The position numbers and the translations under genes are program-made. Positions 16,531 to 24,079 of a stretch of 64,000 nt of DNA are shown here, piece after piece (within the stretch, counting starts at the first letter, position 1; each line of letters starts with the position of its first letter). The notes below the pieces were generated by a model that had not been told where the DNA came from, did no database searches, and saw only the letters and a program-made list of their open reading frames with translations. This DNA is from JAJXWB01 sp046349085 (GTDB lineage Bacteria > Pseudomonadota > Alphaproteobacteria > Rhizobiales > Beijerinckiaceae): the NCBI GenBank assembly GCA_046349085.1, contig JAXMDA010000001.1, forward strand, positions 496,001 through 560,000, written 5' to 3'.

Positions 16531-17829
16531 ATGAACTTCGATCTGCCGACCGACATCACGGATTATCTGAAGGAGCTGGACGCTTTCGTCGCGCGCGAGA
16601 TCAAGCCGCTCGAGAACCAGGACGACAATATCCGCTTCTTCGATCACCGCCGCGAATGGGCGCGCACCGATTTCGAGAACGGCGGCCTGCCGCGCAAGGA
16701 ATGGGAGGCGCTGCTGCGCGAGGCCAAGACCAGAGCCGACAAGGCCGGCCACCTGCGCTTCGCCCTGCCGAAACAATATGGCGGCAAGGACGGCTCCAAC
16801 CTCGCCATGGCGACGATCCGCGAGCATTTCGCCTCGCAGGGGCTCGGCCTGCACAACGACCTGCAGAACGAGCATTCGATCGTCGGCAATTTCCCCGTCG
16901 TCATCATGCTCGACACCTATGGGCGCGAGGACCAGAAGAAGGCGCTGATATCAGGCCAGTTCACCGGCGACGTGCGCATCTGCTTCGGCCTGACGGAAGC
17001 CGCCCACGGCTCCGACGCCACGCATATGGGCACGCGCGCCGTGCCGGAATCGCGCGGCGGCAAGGCCGGCTGGCGCATCGACGGCGAGAAGATGTGGATC
17101 ACCGGCATGCATCACGCCACACATTGCGCGGTCTTTGCGCGTACGTCCGGCAAGGATGGCGCGGCGACCGGCATTTCCTGCTTCCTCGTGCCGGTGCCGT
17201 CGGATGGCCTCGTGATCGAAGAGTACATGTGGACGTTCAACATGCCGACGGACCATCCGCGGCTGTCGCTCACCAATGTCTGGGTTCCCGAGGACGCGCT
17301 GTTCGGCGATCTCGATCACGGGCTCGCGCTGGCGCAATGTTTCGTGCACGAGAACCGCATCCGTCAGGCCGCCTCATCGCTCGGCGCGGCCGTCTTCTGC
17401 ATCGAGGAGAGCATCAAATACGCGCGCGTGCGCTCGCCCTTCGGCAAGCCGCTGTCGTCGAACCAGGCGATCCAGTTCCCGCTCGTCGAACTGGCGACGC
17501 AGGCCGAAATGCTTCGCCTGCTGATCCGCAAGACGGCGTGGGAGATGGACCGCACGGAGCGCGCGGGGCTGGAGCACAAGCTCTCCGACAAGGTCTCCAT
17601 GTGCAATTACTGGGCGAACCGGCTGTGCGGCCAGGCCGCCGACCGCGCCATCCAGGTGCACGGCGGCATCGGCTATTCGCGCCACAAGCCGTTCGAGCAC
17701 ATCTACCGCCACCACCGCCGCTACCGCATCACCGAAGGCTCGGAGGAAATCCAGATGCGCAAGGTGGCGGGCTATCTGTTCGGATACATGGGGCCGCGCA
17801 AGAAGCAGTTCGCGGAAATGGGTTTGTAG
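16531..17829 (+). CDS. Acyl-CoA dehydrogenase family protein
   Basis: FAD enzyme of 432 aa that oxidises an acyl-CoA at the alpha-beta bond and passes electrons to ETF. The family signatures FGLTEAAHGSDATHMGTRA and IQVHGGIGYSRHKPFEHIYRHHR are present, and the catalytic base is Glu402 in RITEGSEEIQ, so it looks active. The N-terminal segment is longer and more polar than in medium-chain enzymes, as in ACAD10/11-like proteins. AAGGAAA precedes the ATG. Together with the upstream phosphotransferase and DUF6285 it forms a recurring three-gene module, possibly for 4-hydroxyacyl-CoA or branched substrates. Confidence 0.92.
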   Translation: MNFDLPTDITDYLKELDAFVAREIKPLENQDDNIRFFDHRREWARTDFENGGLPRKEWEALLREAKTRADKAGHLRFALPKQYGGKDGSNLAMATIREHFASQGLGLHNDLQNEHSIVGNFPVVIMLDTYGREDQKKALISGQFTGDVRICFGLTEAAHGSDATHMGTRAVPESRGGKAGWRIDGEKMWITGMHHATHCAVFARTSGKDGAATGISCFLVPVPSDGLVIEEYMWTFNMPTDHPRLSLTNVWVPEDALFGDLDHGLALAQCFVHENRIRQAASSLGAAVFCIEESIKYARVRSPFGKPLSSNQAIQFPLVELATQAEMLRLLIRKTAWEMDRTERAGLEHKLSDKVSMCNYWANRLCGQAADRAIQVHGGIGYSRHKPFEHIYRHHRRYRITEGSEEIQMRKVAGYLFGYMGPRKKQFAEMGL

Positions 17830-17834
17830 CAGCC

Positions 17835-17918
17835 GTCATTGCGAGGAGCGGAGCGACGAAGCAATCCATCCTCGACAATGCCCCGGTAGATGGATTGCTT
17901 CGCTTCGCTCGCAATGAC
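17835..17918. repeat. Palindromic intergenic element, family B
   Basis: GTCATTGCGAGGAGCGGAGCG...GCAATCCATC and GATGGATTGC...CGCTCGCAATGAC form a near-perfect long hairpin filling the gap between the acyl-CoA dehydrogenase and the first PaaG-like gene. Confidence 0.85.
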
Positions 17919-17940
17919 GAGCTTCTGAGAGGAAATTCCG

Positions 17941-18735
17941 ATGGCTGATTTCAATCGCGTGAAAGTGGACGTCGAAGACGGCGTCGCCGTGCTGACCCTC
18001 AATCATCCCGAAGTCATGAACGCCATTTCGCTCGACATGCTCGAAGGGCTGATCGAGGCTTTCGACTTCATCGAGGACAGGGCGAACGGCGTGCGCTGCG
18101 TCGTCATGACCGGCGCGGGCAAGGGGTTCTGCGCGGGCGCGAACCTGCAAGGACGCAACACGTCGACGTCGAAGAGCGGCGGCGCGGGCTCGGTGCTGGA
18201 AAGCCACTACCATCCGCTGCTGCGCCGGATGCGCCGCCTGCACTGCCCGATGCTGACCGCCATCAACGGCGCGGCGGCGGGCGCGGGCATGAGCCTGTCG
18301 CTGATGGGCGACCTGAAGCTCGCGGCCAAGTCCGCATATTTCCTCCAAGCCTTCCGCCGCATCGGCCTGGTGCCGGACGCGGGCTCCACTTATATGCTGC
18401 CGCGCCTGATCGGCACGGCGCGGTCGATGGAACTGTCGCTGCTCGGGGAGAAGCTGCCCGCCGAAAAGGCTCTCGATTGGGGCCTCATCAACCGCGTCTA
18501 CGACGACGCGGACCTGATGGCCGAGGCGAAGAAGATGGCGAAGGAACTCGCCAACGGCCCGACCAGGGCGCTGGCGCTGATCCGCGGCCTCTATTGGGAC
18601 AGCCCGGAAAACACCTTCGAGGAGCAACTCGATCTCGAATTCCGCACGCAACGGATTGCCGGAAGCACCGCCGATTTCAAGGAAGGCGTGACCGCCTTCC
18701 TCGAGAAGCGGCCGGCGAAGTTCCGGGGCGAATGA
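17941..18735 (+). CDS. PaaG-like enoyl-CoA isomerase/hydratase (paralogue 1)
   Basis: Crotonase-fold CoA enzyme of 264 aa. Oxyanion-hole motif FCAGANLQG; the classical Glu pair is absent (Ser in GAGMSLSLMGD, Phe in FLQAFRRIG). Asp146 in LVPDAGSTYMLPR occupies the place of the catalytic Asp of PaaG, and the C-terminal pattern EEQLDLEFRTQRIAGS...EGVTAFLEKRPAKF is also PaaG-like, so double-bond isomerisation of an enoyl-CoA is the best guess. AGAGGAA precedes the ATG. One base separates its stop from the start of a very similar gene, indicating tandem duplication and co-translation. Confidence 0.88.
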   Translation: MADFNRVKVDVEDGVAVLTLNHPEVMNAISLDMLEGLIEAFDFIEDRANGVRCVVMTGAGKGFCAGANLQGRNTSTSKSGGAGSVLESHYHPLLRRMRRLHCPMLTAINGAAAGAGMSLSLMGDLKLAAKSAYFLQAFRRIGLVPDAGSTYMLPRLIGTARSMELSLLGEKLPAEKALDWGLINRVYDDADLMAEAKKMAKELANGPTRALALIRGLYWDSPENTFEEQLDLEFRTQRIAGSTADFKEGVTAFLEKRPAKFRGE

Positions 18736-18736
18736 C

Positions 18737-19522
18737 ATGGAATTCAAGCGCGTCCGGATCGAGATCGAAGAGGCCGTCGCGGTCCTGACGCTGAACGATC
18801 CGGACGTGATGAACGCCGCCGGCGAGCCGATGCTCGACGACATTCTGGCGGCGCTCGACATCGTCGAGGACAGGGCGAACGGCGCGCGTTGCCTCGTCAT
18901 CACCGGCGCTGGCCACGCCTTCTGCTCCGGCGCCAATCTGAAGGATCGCGGCAGCGGCAAGGCGAAGCCCGTCGGCATCGTGCTGGAAACGCACTGGCAT
19001 CCGCTGCTGCGACGCCTGCGGCGGCTGCATTGCCCGATCGTCGCCGCCGTCAACGGCGCGGCGGCCGGCGGCGGCATGGCGCTGGCGCTCGCCGGCGACA
19101 TCGTCATCGCCGCGCGAAGCGCCTATTTCCTGCAAGCCTTCCGCCGCATCGGCCTCGCGCCGGACGTCGGCTCGACATGGCTGCTGCCGCGCCGCATCGG
19201 CGTCGCGCGCGCCATGGAATTGTCGCTGCTCGGCGAAAAGCTGCCGGCTGAAAAGGCGCTGGCGTGGGGCCTCATCAACCGCGTCGTGGACGACGGCGCG
19301 GCGCTCGATGAAGCGATGAGGATGGCGCGCGAGATGGCGGCGGGGCCGACGCGCGCGCTGGGACTGATGCGCGGGCTCTACTGGGATTCGACGGAAAACA
19401 ATTTCGAGGATCAGCTCGATCTCGAATACCGGACGCAGCGCGAGGCCGGCGCGTCGGAGGATTTCAAAGAGGGCGTGGCGGCGTTACTGGAGAAGCGCGC
19501 CGCGAAGTTCAAGGGTAAGTAA
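18737..19522 (+). CDS. PaaG-like enoyl-CoA isomerase/hydratase (paralogue 2)
   Basis: 261-aa paralogue of the preceding gene, clearly alignable over its full length: FCSGANLKD, AAAGGGMALALAGD, APDVGSTWLLPRRIG with Asp143 at the PaaG position, LGEKLPAEKALAWGLINRVVDDG, and EDQLDLEYRTQREAGAS near the end. The Glu residues of true hydratases are missing here too. Differences cluster in the N-terminal substrate pocket region and near residue 75, suggesting different chain specificity of the two copies rather than redundancy. They could form heteromeric trimers or hexamers, since crotonases are oligomeric (inference). Confidence 0.88.
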   Translation: MEFKRVRIEIEEAVAVLTLNDPDVMNAAGEPMLDDILAALDIVEDRANGARCLVITGAGHAFCSGANLKDRGSGKAKPVGIVLETHWHPLLRRLRRLHCPIVAAVNGAAAGGGMALALAGDIVIAARSAYFLQAFRRIGLAPDVGSTWLLPRRIGVARAMELSLLGEKLPAEKALAWGLINRVVDDGAALDEAMRMAREMAAGPTRALGLMRGLYWDSTENNFEDQLDLEYRTQREAGASEDFKEGVAALLEKRAAKFKGK

Positions 19523-19525
19523 GAC

Positions 19526-19645
19526 GTCATTGCGAGGAGCGAAGCGACGAAGCAATCCATCCATGCGGATAGTCCGGTGGATGGATTGCTATGCGGAGCC
19601 TGTCATCGGGCGCGCGCTTCGTGCGACCCGTTGGCTCGCAATGAC
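19526..19645. repeat. Palindromic intergenic element, family B, with interrupted right arm
   Basis: The left arm GTCATTGCGAGGAGCGAAGCG is intact and TGGATTGCT follows near 19578, but the right part is disrupted by about 35 extra bases before GACCCGTTGGCTCGCAATGAC. The same ending, in reverse orientation, is the half element at 51573-51600. Confidence 0.8.
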
Positions 19646-19666
19646 GGGAAGCGCAGGGAGAAAATA

Positions 19667-20659
19667 ATGCTCAAGACACGTTTCACCGAATTGTTCGGCG
19701 TGCAGCACCCGATCGTGCAGGGCGGGATGCAATGGGTCGGACGCGCCGAGCTGGTCGCGGCCGTCGCCAACGCCGGCGCGCTCGGCTTCATCACGGCGCT
19801 GACGCAGCCGACGCCGGACGATCTCGCGAAGGAGATCAGGCGCTGTCGCGAGATGACCGACAAGCCGTTCGGCGTGAACCTCACCATCCTGCCCTCGATC
19901 AATCCGCCGCCCTATGCCGAATATCGGCGCGCGATCATCGAGAGCGGCGTGAAGATCGTGGAGACGGCGGGCTACAAGCCGCAGGAGCATGTCGACGACC
20001 TCAAGGCGCATGGCGTGAAGGTCATCCACAAATGCACGGCCGTGCGCCACGCCGTTTCCGCGCAGCGCATGGGGGTGGACGCCATCTCGATCGACGGCTT
20101 CGAATGCGCCGGCCATCCGGGCGAGGACGACATTCCCGGCCTCATCCTCATTCCTTGCGCCGCCGACAGGATCACGATTCCGATGATCGCCTCGGGCGGC
20201 TTCGGCGACGGGCGCGGGCTCGCCGCCGCGCTGGCGCTGGGCGCGGACGGCGTCAACATGGGCACGCGCTTCTGCGCCACGAAGGAAGCGCCGATTCACG
20301 ACGCCTTCAAGCAGCAGATGGTGGCCAACGACGAGCGCGCCACCGAGCTGATCTTCCGCACCATGCACAATACTGCGCGCGTGGCGAAGAACGCGGTGAG
20401 CATGGAAGTGGTCGCAGCCGAGAAGCGCGGCGCCAAGTTCGAGGAGGTCAAGCATCTGGTCGCCGGCGTGCGCGGCCGCGCGGGGCTGGAGAGCGGCGAC
20501 GTGAACGCCGGCATATGGTCGGCCGGCATGGTGCAGGGCCTGATCCACGACATTCCCAGCGTCAAGGAACTGGTCGACCGCATCGTTGCGGACGCGGAAG
20601 CCATCATCACGCGGCGCATGGCCAACATGGTCGTCGCGCGCGCGGCCGCGGCGGAGTGA
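19667..20659 (+). CDS. Nitronate monooxygenase family protein
   Basis: FMN-dependent TIM-barrel enzyme of 330 aa. Members oxidise alkyl nitronates such as propionate 3-nitronate, though many relatives have other roles in acyl-CoA metabolism. The N-terminus has the family motif HPIVQGGMQWVG; GFECAGHPGEDDI carries the conserved His region, and ASGGFGDGRGLAAALALGADGVNMGTRF binds the FMN phosphate. CAGGGAG lies seven bases before the chosen ATG at 19667; readings from further upstream would translate the family B repeat. Same strand as the crotonase pair. Confidence 0.9.
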   Translation: MLKTRFTELFGVQHPIVQGGMQWVGRAELVAAVANAGALGFITALTQPTPDDLAKEIRRCREMTDKPFGVNLTILPSINPPPYAEYRRAIIESGVKIVETAGYKPQEHVDDLKAHGVKVIHKCTAVRHAVSAQRMGVDAISIDGFECAGHPGEDDIPGLILIPCAADRITIPMIASGGFGDGRGLAAALALGADGVNMGTRFCATKEAPIHDAFKQQMVANDERATELIFRTMHNTARVAKNAVSMEVVAAEKRGAKFEEVKHLVAGVRGRAGLESGDVNAGIWSAGMVQGLIHDIPSVKELVDRIVADAEAIITRRMANMVVARAAAAE

Positions 20660-20699
20660 CGCCGTGCGTGTGTGTGTTTCGTATTTGGGGACCGTCGCC

Positions 20700-20802
20700 G
20701 TCATGCCCGTCCTTCTGCCGGGCACTCACGCCACGCCGTATCCGGCGATTGCGTTGCTGACGACCGCCGGGTGGGGATGGCCGGGTCAGACCCGGCCATG
20801 AC
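20700..20802. repeat. Composite palindromic intergenic element, family A
   Basis: GTCATGCCCG at the left and CATGAC at the right bracket a CCCG/CGGG stem and the GGCCGGG/CCCGGCC hairpin (GGCCGGGTCAGACCCGGCC at 20779-20797). It has the same organisation as 1656-1784 and lies between the convergent nitronate monooxygenase and MATE genes. Confidence 0.75.
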
Positions 20803-20817
20803 GGCGCATGGAGGCAG

Positions 20818-22167
20818 TCACTTCTTTCCCCATGGCGTGATCCAGACGAAGCCCGCCGTCGCCGCGCCGTAGGCGAGCATCGACAGGCCGACGACGACGA
20901 ACATCGTCCATTGCGGCGCATCCCACGAGGCGAGCCACAAACCGCCGACGATGACCACGGCGAGGCGGATCGTGCCGGCCAGCACCGGGCCCAGCACCTT
21001 GCCGGCGCCCTGCGAGGCGAAATAGAGGCACAGGCCGAGGCCGTAGAAGAAATAGGCGAGGCCCGACCAGACGAGATAGATGCGGGCGGATTCGAGCACG
21101 TTGGCGTCGCTGGTGAACATGCGCGACCACAGGTGCGGGAAGGCGGCGAAGAACAGGCCGACCGCGCCGAGCATGGCGGCCGACACGAGGCCGCCGGTCC
21201 ACGCGACCCGCCGTGCGCGAAGAACGTCGCCGGCGCCGATCGCCATGCCGACCATGGGCACGCAGGCCACGCCGATGGCGAAGGCGATGGGGATCAGCAA
21301 AAATTCGAGACGCGAGCCGATGCCGTAGCCGGCGAGCGCCGACACGCCGAAATGCGCGACGAGGCGCGTGAGGATGAGCACGGTCGCCACCGTCTGCAAG
21401 GGCGAGATGCAGGCGAGGCCGCCGACGCGCAGGATGTCGCGGAACAGCGCGCCATCGGGGGCGAAGGCCGAGGGTTTCAGGGTGACGCGCGCGCGGCCCG
21501 ACATCAGGAACCAGGCGAGAAACAGCGCCGAACCGCCGTAGGCCGCAACCTGCCCGGCCGCGACGCCGCCCATGCCGAGGCGCGGCAGGCCGGCCAGGCC
21601 GAGCCCGAGCGCGCCGCCGACGACGATCTGCGCGAGCGCGGCGATAAAGATGGTCGCCGAGGGCGCGCGCATGTTGCCGCAGCCGCGCACGATGGAGGCG
21701 AGCGTGTTCGTCATCCACACGCAGAAGGCGGCGATGGAATAGATGCGCGCATAGGCCACAGCCTCGTCGAGCGCCGCGTCGCGGCCGCCGAGCAGCGCAA
21801 AAATCGACGGCCCGAACAGGAAGATGACCAGCGCCATGACGAGGCCCGCGGACAGGCCGATGAAGCTCGCATGCAGCGCCAGCGCATTGGCGCGCGCGAC
21901 ATCGTTTGCGCCGAGCGCGCGCGCGATGGAGGCGGAAACGCCGCCGCCCATGGCGCCGCCGGACATCATCTGCTGCAGCATGACGAAGGGAAAGACGAGC
22001 GCGAGGCCCGCCAGCGCCGGCGTGCCGAGAATTCCGACATAGGAAGTCTCGGCGATGGCGACGAGCGAGGTCGCCACCATCGCGCCCATGTTGGGCAGGG
22101 AGAGACGCATCAGCGTCGGCAGGATCGGACCTGTCAGCAGCGGGTTCTGCGCGTTGGGCGCCAGCAT
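20818..22167 (-). CDS. MATE family efflux transporter
   Basis: Cation-coupled multidrug exporter of the inner membrane, 449 aa with about twelve hydrophobic segments in two homologous halves. The first half shows LVFPFVMLQQMMSGGAMGGGVSAS and RALGAND, the second CVPMVGMAIGAGD, both typical of MATE proteins. GAGG lies about seven bases upstream of the ATG at 22165-22167. It is downstream of a MarR regulator on the same strand (gap 48 bases); that gap contains an 18-bp motif repeated upstream of marR, so repression by MarR is likely. Substrate unknown. Confidence 0.92.
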   Translation of the reverse strand: MLAPNAQNPLLTGPILPTLMRLSLPNMGAMVATSLVAIAETSYVGILGTPALAGLALVFPFVMLQQMMSGGAMGGGVSASIARALGANDVARANALALHASFIGLSAGLVMALVIFLFGPSIFALLGGRDAALDEAVAYARIYSIAAFCVWMTNTLASIVRGCGNMRAPSATIFIAALAQIVVGGALGLGLAGLPRLGMGGVAAGQVAAYGGSALFLAWFLMSGRARVTLKPSAFAPDGALFRDILRVGGLACISPLQTVATVLILTRLVAHFGVSALAGYGIGSRLEFLLIPIAFAIGVACVPMVGMAIGAGDVLRARRVAWTGGLVSAAMLGAVGLFFAAFPHLWSRMFTSDANVLESARIYLVWSGLAYFFYGLGLCLYFASQGAGKVLGPVLAGTIRLAVVIVGGLWLASWDAPQWTMFVVVGLSMLAYGAATAGFVWITPWGKK

Positions 22168-22185
22168 GAGAGCCTCGTTGGACTT

Positions 22186-22203
22186 AGATGTATATGCAGA
22201 TAT
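22186..22203. promoter_or_regulatory. Putative MarR operator, copy 1 (before the MATE gene)
   Basis: AGATGTATATGCAGATAT on the plus strand, ending 19 bases before the MATE start. It matches copy 2 at 22663-22680 (in inverse orientation) at 17 of 18 positions. The AT-rich core stands out in GC-rich surroundings. Confidence 0.65.
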
Positions 22204-22215
22204 CGGCCATTCGGA

Positions 22216-22653
22216 TCAGTCCGCCAGCCGGTCGAGCGCGCGATCGAGCGCGGCATTGAGCGCCCGCATTTCCTCGGCGCCGAGCGCTGTGGCGATATGA
22301 TCCTGCGCGGCGCGCCAGCCGGCCATGGCGCGGTCGAGCGTCGCGCGGCCTGCCGGCGTCAGCTTCAGCTTTCGCACGCGGCCGTCGTCCCGATCCGCCT
22401 CGGCGGCGACGAGGCCACGCCGCTCCAGCGGGCGGAGGTTGCGCGACAGCGTGGTTGCGTCCATCACCATGCTTTCGGCGAGCGCGCCGATGGCGGCGCC
22501 GGGCGCGGCGCGCAATTGCGCGAGCAGGCCGAATTGCGTGACGGTGAGATCGTAGGCTTCGAGCTCCCGGTCGTAGATTTGCGACACGCGACGGCTCGCC
22601 TTTCGCACGCGCGCGGCGGTGCAGACGTTCGGGGGCGTCGAACTGAGAGCCAT
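22216..22653 (-). CDS. MarR family transcriptional regulator
   Basis: Winged-helix DNA-binding protein of 145 aa, probably a dimeric repressor released by a phenolic or drug-like ligand. The core shows LTVTQFGLLAQL, the recognition helix in DATTLSRNLRPLERRGLV, and the wing DRDDGRVRKLKLTPAGR. The ATG at 22651-22653 has no clear ribosome binding site; a -10-like GATATT lies only some ten bases before it, so the mRNA may be nearly leaderless. A copy of an 18-bp motif overlaps that promoter and another precedes the downstream MATE gene, indicating autoregulation and control of the exporter. Confidence 0.88.
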   Translation of the reverse strand: MALSSTPPNVCTAARVRKASRRVSQIYDRELEAYDLTVTQFGLLAQLRAAPGAAIGALAESMVMDATTLSRNLRPLERRGLVAAEADRDDGRVRKLKLTPAGRATLDRAMAGWRAAQDHIATALGAEEMRALNAALDRALDRLAD

Positions 22654-22662
22654 GCCGCAGGA

Positions 22663-22680
22663 ATATCTGCATATGCATCT
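22663..22680. promoter_or_regulatory. Putative MarR operator, copy 2 (before marR)
   Basis: Minus-strand AGATGCATATGCAGATAT, centred on the perfect palindrome TGCATATGCA and ending ten bases upstream of the marR start. It overlaps the likely -10 region and would allow autorepression. Confidence 0.65.
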
Positions 22681-22752
22681 TTCTGCAACCCTGCGCGGCG
22701 CATGGCTGCCGCGCGACTGGAAAAGCGGGGCGTCCTCGGCTAAGCGAAGCGC

Positions 22753-23592
22753 ATGTCGCATCCCGCAGATTTCCGCCTTGCCGGCGTCATGGGCTGGCCC
22801 GTCATGCATTCGCGCTCGCCGCGCCTGCACAATCATTGGCTGAAGCGCTTCGGCATTTCCGGCTATTACGCGCCGCTGGCGATCGAGCCGGGCAAGGTGG
22901 AGGCCGCGCTGCGCGCCCTGCCCGCGCTCAACTTTCTGGGCTGCAACGTTACCCTGCCGCACAAGGAGGAGGTCGTGCGGGTCGCAGACCGCATCGATCC
23001 GGCGGCGAAGGCGATCGGCGCCGCCAATTGCGTCGTCGTGCAGAAGGACGGGTCCCTGTCGGCCTTCAATTACGACGTCTTCGGTTTCATGGAATCCTTG
23101 CGCGCGCAGGCGCCTGGCTGGCGTGCGGCGAGCGGGCCCGCCGTCGTGTTGGGCGCCGGCGGCGCGGCGCGCGCCGTCGTCTACGGGCTGATCGCGGACG
23201 GTGCGCCCGACGTGCGCGTCGTCAACCGCACGCTGGAACGCGCCGAAGCCTTCGTCGCGGATTTCGGGCCAAGGGTGACGCCGCTGCGCTGGGAGGAGCG
23301 GTCCGATGCGCTCGCGGGCGCGGCGCTGCTCGTGAACACGACCAGCAACGGCATGGTCGGCCAGGCGCCGCTCGACATCGCGCTCGACGTCCTGCCGAAA
23401 GGCGCGCTCGTCAACGACATCGTCTACACGCCGCTCGAAACGCCGCTGCTGGCGACCGCGCGCGCGCGCGGCAATGTCGCGGTCGACGGGCTCGGCATGC
23501 TGATCCAGCAGGCCCGCCCGGCTTTCCGCGACTGGTTCGGAATCATGCCGGACGTGACGCCGGACGAGCGCGCGATGATGGAGACGGCGTAG
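22753..23592 (+). CDS. aroE: Shikimate dehydrogenase (NADP)
   Basis: Reduces 3-dehydroshikimate to shikimate in aromatic amino acid synthesis. 279 aa. The substrate site shows GWPVMHSRSPRLHN, the catalytic Lys in NVTLPHKEEV and the catalytic Asp in AFNYDVFGF; the NADP site shows VLGAGGAARAVVYGL followed by VNRTLERAE, where Asn-Arg-Thr selects NADP. QQARPAFRDWFG closes the protein. It is divergent from marR with about 100 bases between, and separated by a repeat from the cobalamin operon. It is not next to the maf/coaE genes that often accompany aroE in relatives. Confidence 0.96.
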   Translation: MSHPADFRLAGVMGWPVMHSRSPRLHNHWLKRFGISGYYAPLAIEPGKVEAALRALPALNFLGCNVTLPHKEEVVRVADRIDPAAKAIGAANCVVVQKDGSLSAFNYDVFGFMESLRAQAPGWRAASGPAVVLGAGGAARAVVYGLIADGAPDVRVVNRTLERAEAFVADFGPRVTPLRWEERSDALAGAALLVNTTSNGMVGQAPLDIALDVLPKGALVNDIVYTPLETPLLATARARGNVAVDGLGMLIQQARPAFRDWFGIMPDVTPDERAMMETA

Positions 23593-23605
23593 TCGACGCG
23601 TCGTC

Positions 23606-23701
23606 GTCATTCCGGCCGTAGCGAAGCGAAGAGCCGGGATCCGTAGGCCGCGCCGGTTTACGGGGTCCCGGATCGGCGGCCGCGCCGCCGTCCGGGATGA
23701 C
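23606..23701. repeat. Palindromic intergenic element, family C
   Basis: GTCATTCCGGCC at the left, CCGGGATGAC at the right, with GGGATCC, GGTCCCGGATC and a GGCGGCCGCGCCGCC hairpin inside. It separates convergent aroE and the DUF1636 gene. Confidence 0.75.
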
Positions 23702-23705
23702 ATCC

Positions 23706-24071
23706 TCAGCCCACTGGCGGCACGCGCGCGATCTGGGCGAGCTTCAAGGCGGGCGGCATCTCGTCCTTCGGGACAATTCCATCGGACCTGCGCGCGTAGA
23801 GGCGCGCCGCATCGAGAATTTCGGCCGCCGAACCGCGAGGGAAGTCGCCGTACAACACGCTCCACTTCCCCACCGCCGCCAGCGCAATGGTCACTGGCCG
23901 GACGCAGACCTTGAAGCATTCGACGGGCTCGATGACGACGTCGTCCGCCCCGGCGGCGGCGGCCAGCATCTCGCGGTAGAGATGCGACCCCATGCGGTCC
24001 TCGATCGGCCCCTTGGGCTCGCCGGCCGCGCGGCATTTCACGCAGACGAGAATCTTCGTTTTTTCGCTCAT
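23706..24071 (-). CDS. DUF1636 protein, thioredoxin-like 2Fe-2S type, in cobalamin operon
   Basis: 121-aa soluble protein with a thioredoxin-like ferredoxin pattern: C-x2-C in LVCVKCRAAG near the N-terminus and C-x3-C in EPVECFKVC near residue 55, spacing suited to a 2Fe-2S cluster. DUF1636 proteins repeatedly occur in cobalamin or cobalt-related gene clusters. Here it starts eight bases after cobD on the same strand and is co-transcribed with it. An electron-transfer or metal-handling role in corrin synthesis or cobalt reduction is inferred, not shown. Start ATG at 24069-24071 after ACGAGG. Confidence 0.8.
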   Translation of the reverse strand: MSEKTKILVCVKCRAAGEPKGPIEDRMGSHLYREMLAAAAGADDVVIEPVECFKVCVRPVTIALAAVGKWSVLYGDFPRGSAAEILDAARLYARRSDGIVPKDEMPPALKLAQIARVPPVG

Positions 24072-24079
24072 GCCTCGTC

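Noticed and set aside
12638..19645. The regularly spaced family B elements as a CRISPR array or transposon ends
   Set aside because: They are separated by whole genes, are self-palindromic rather than direct repeats with spacers, and no transposase or cas gene is present.
20911..22743. A 610-codon plus-strand frame across the MATE and marR genes
   Set aside because: Antisense shadow of genuine membrane protein and regulator genes; sequence is charged low-complexity without family motifs.
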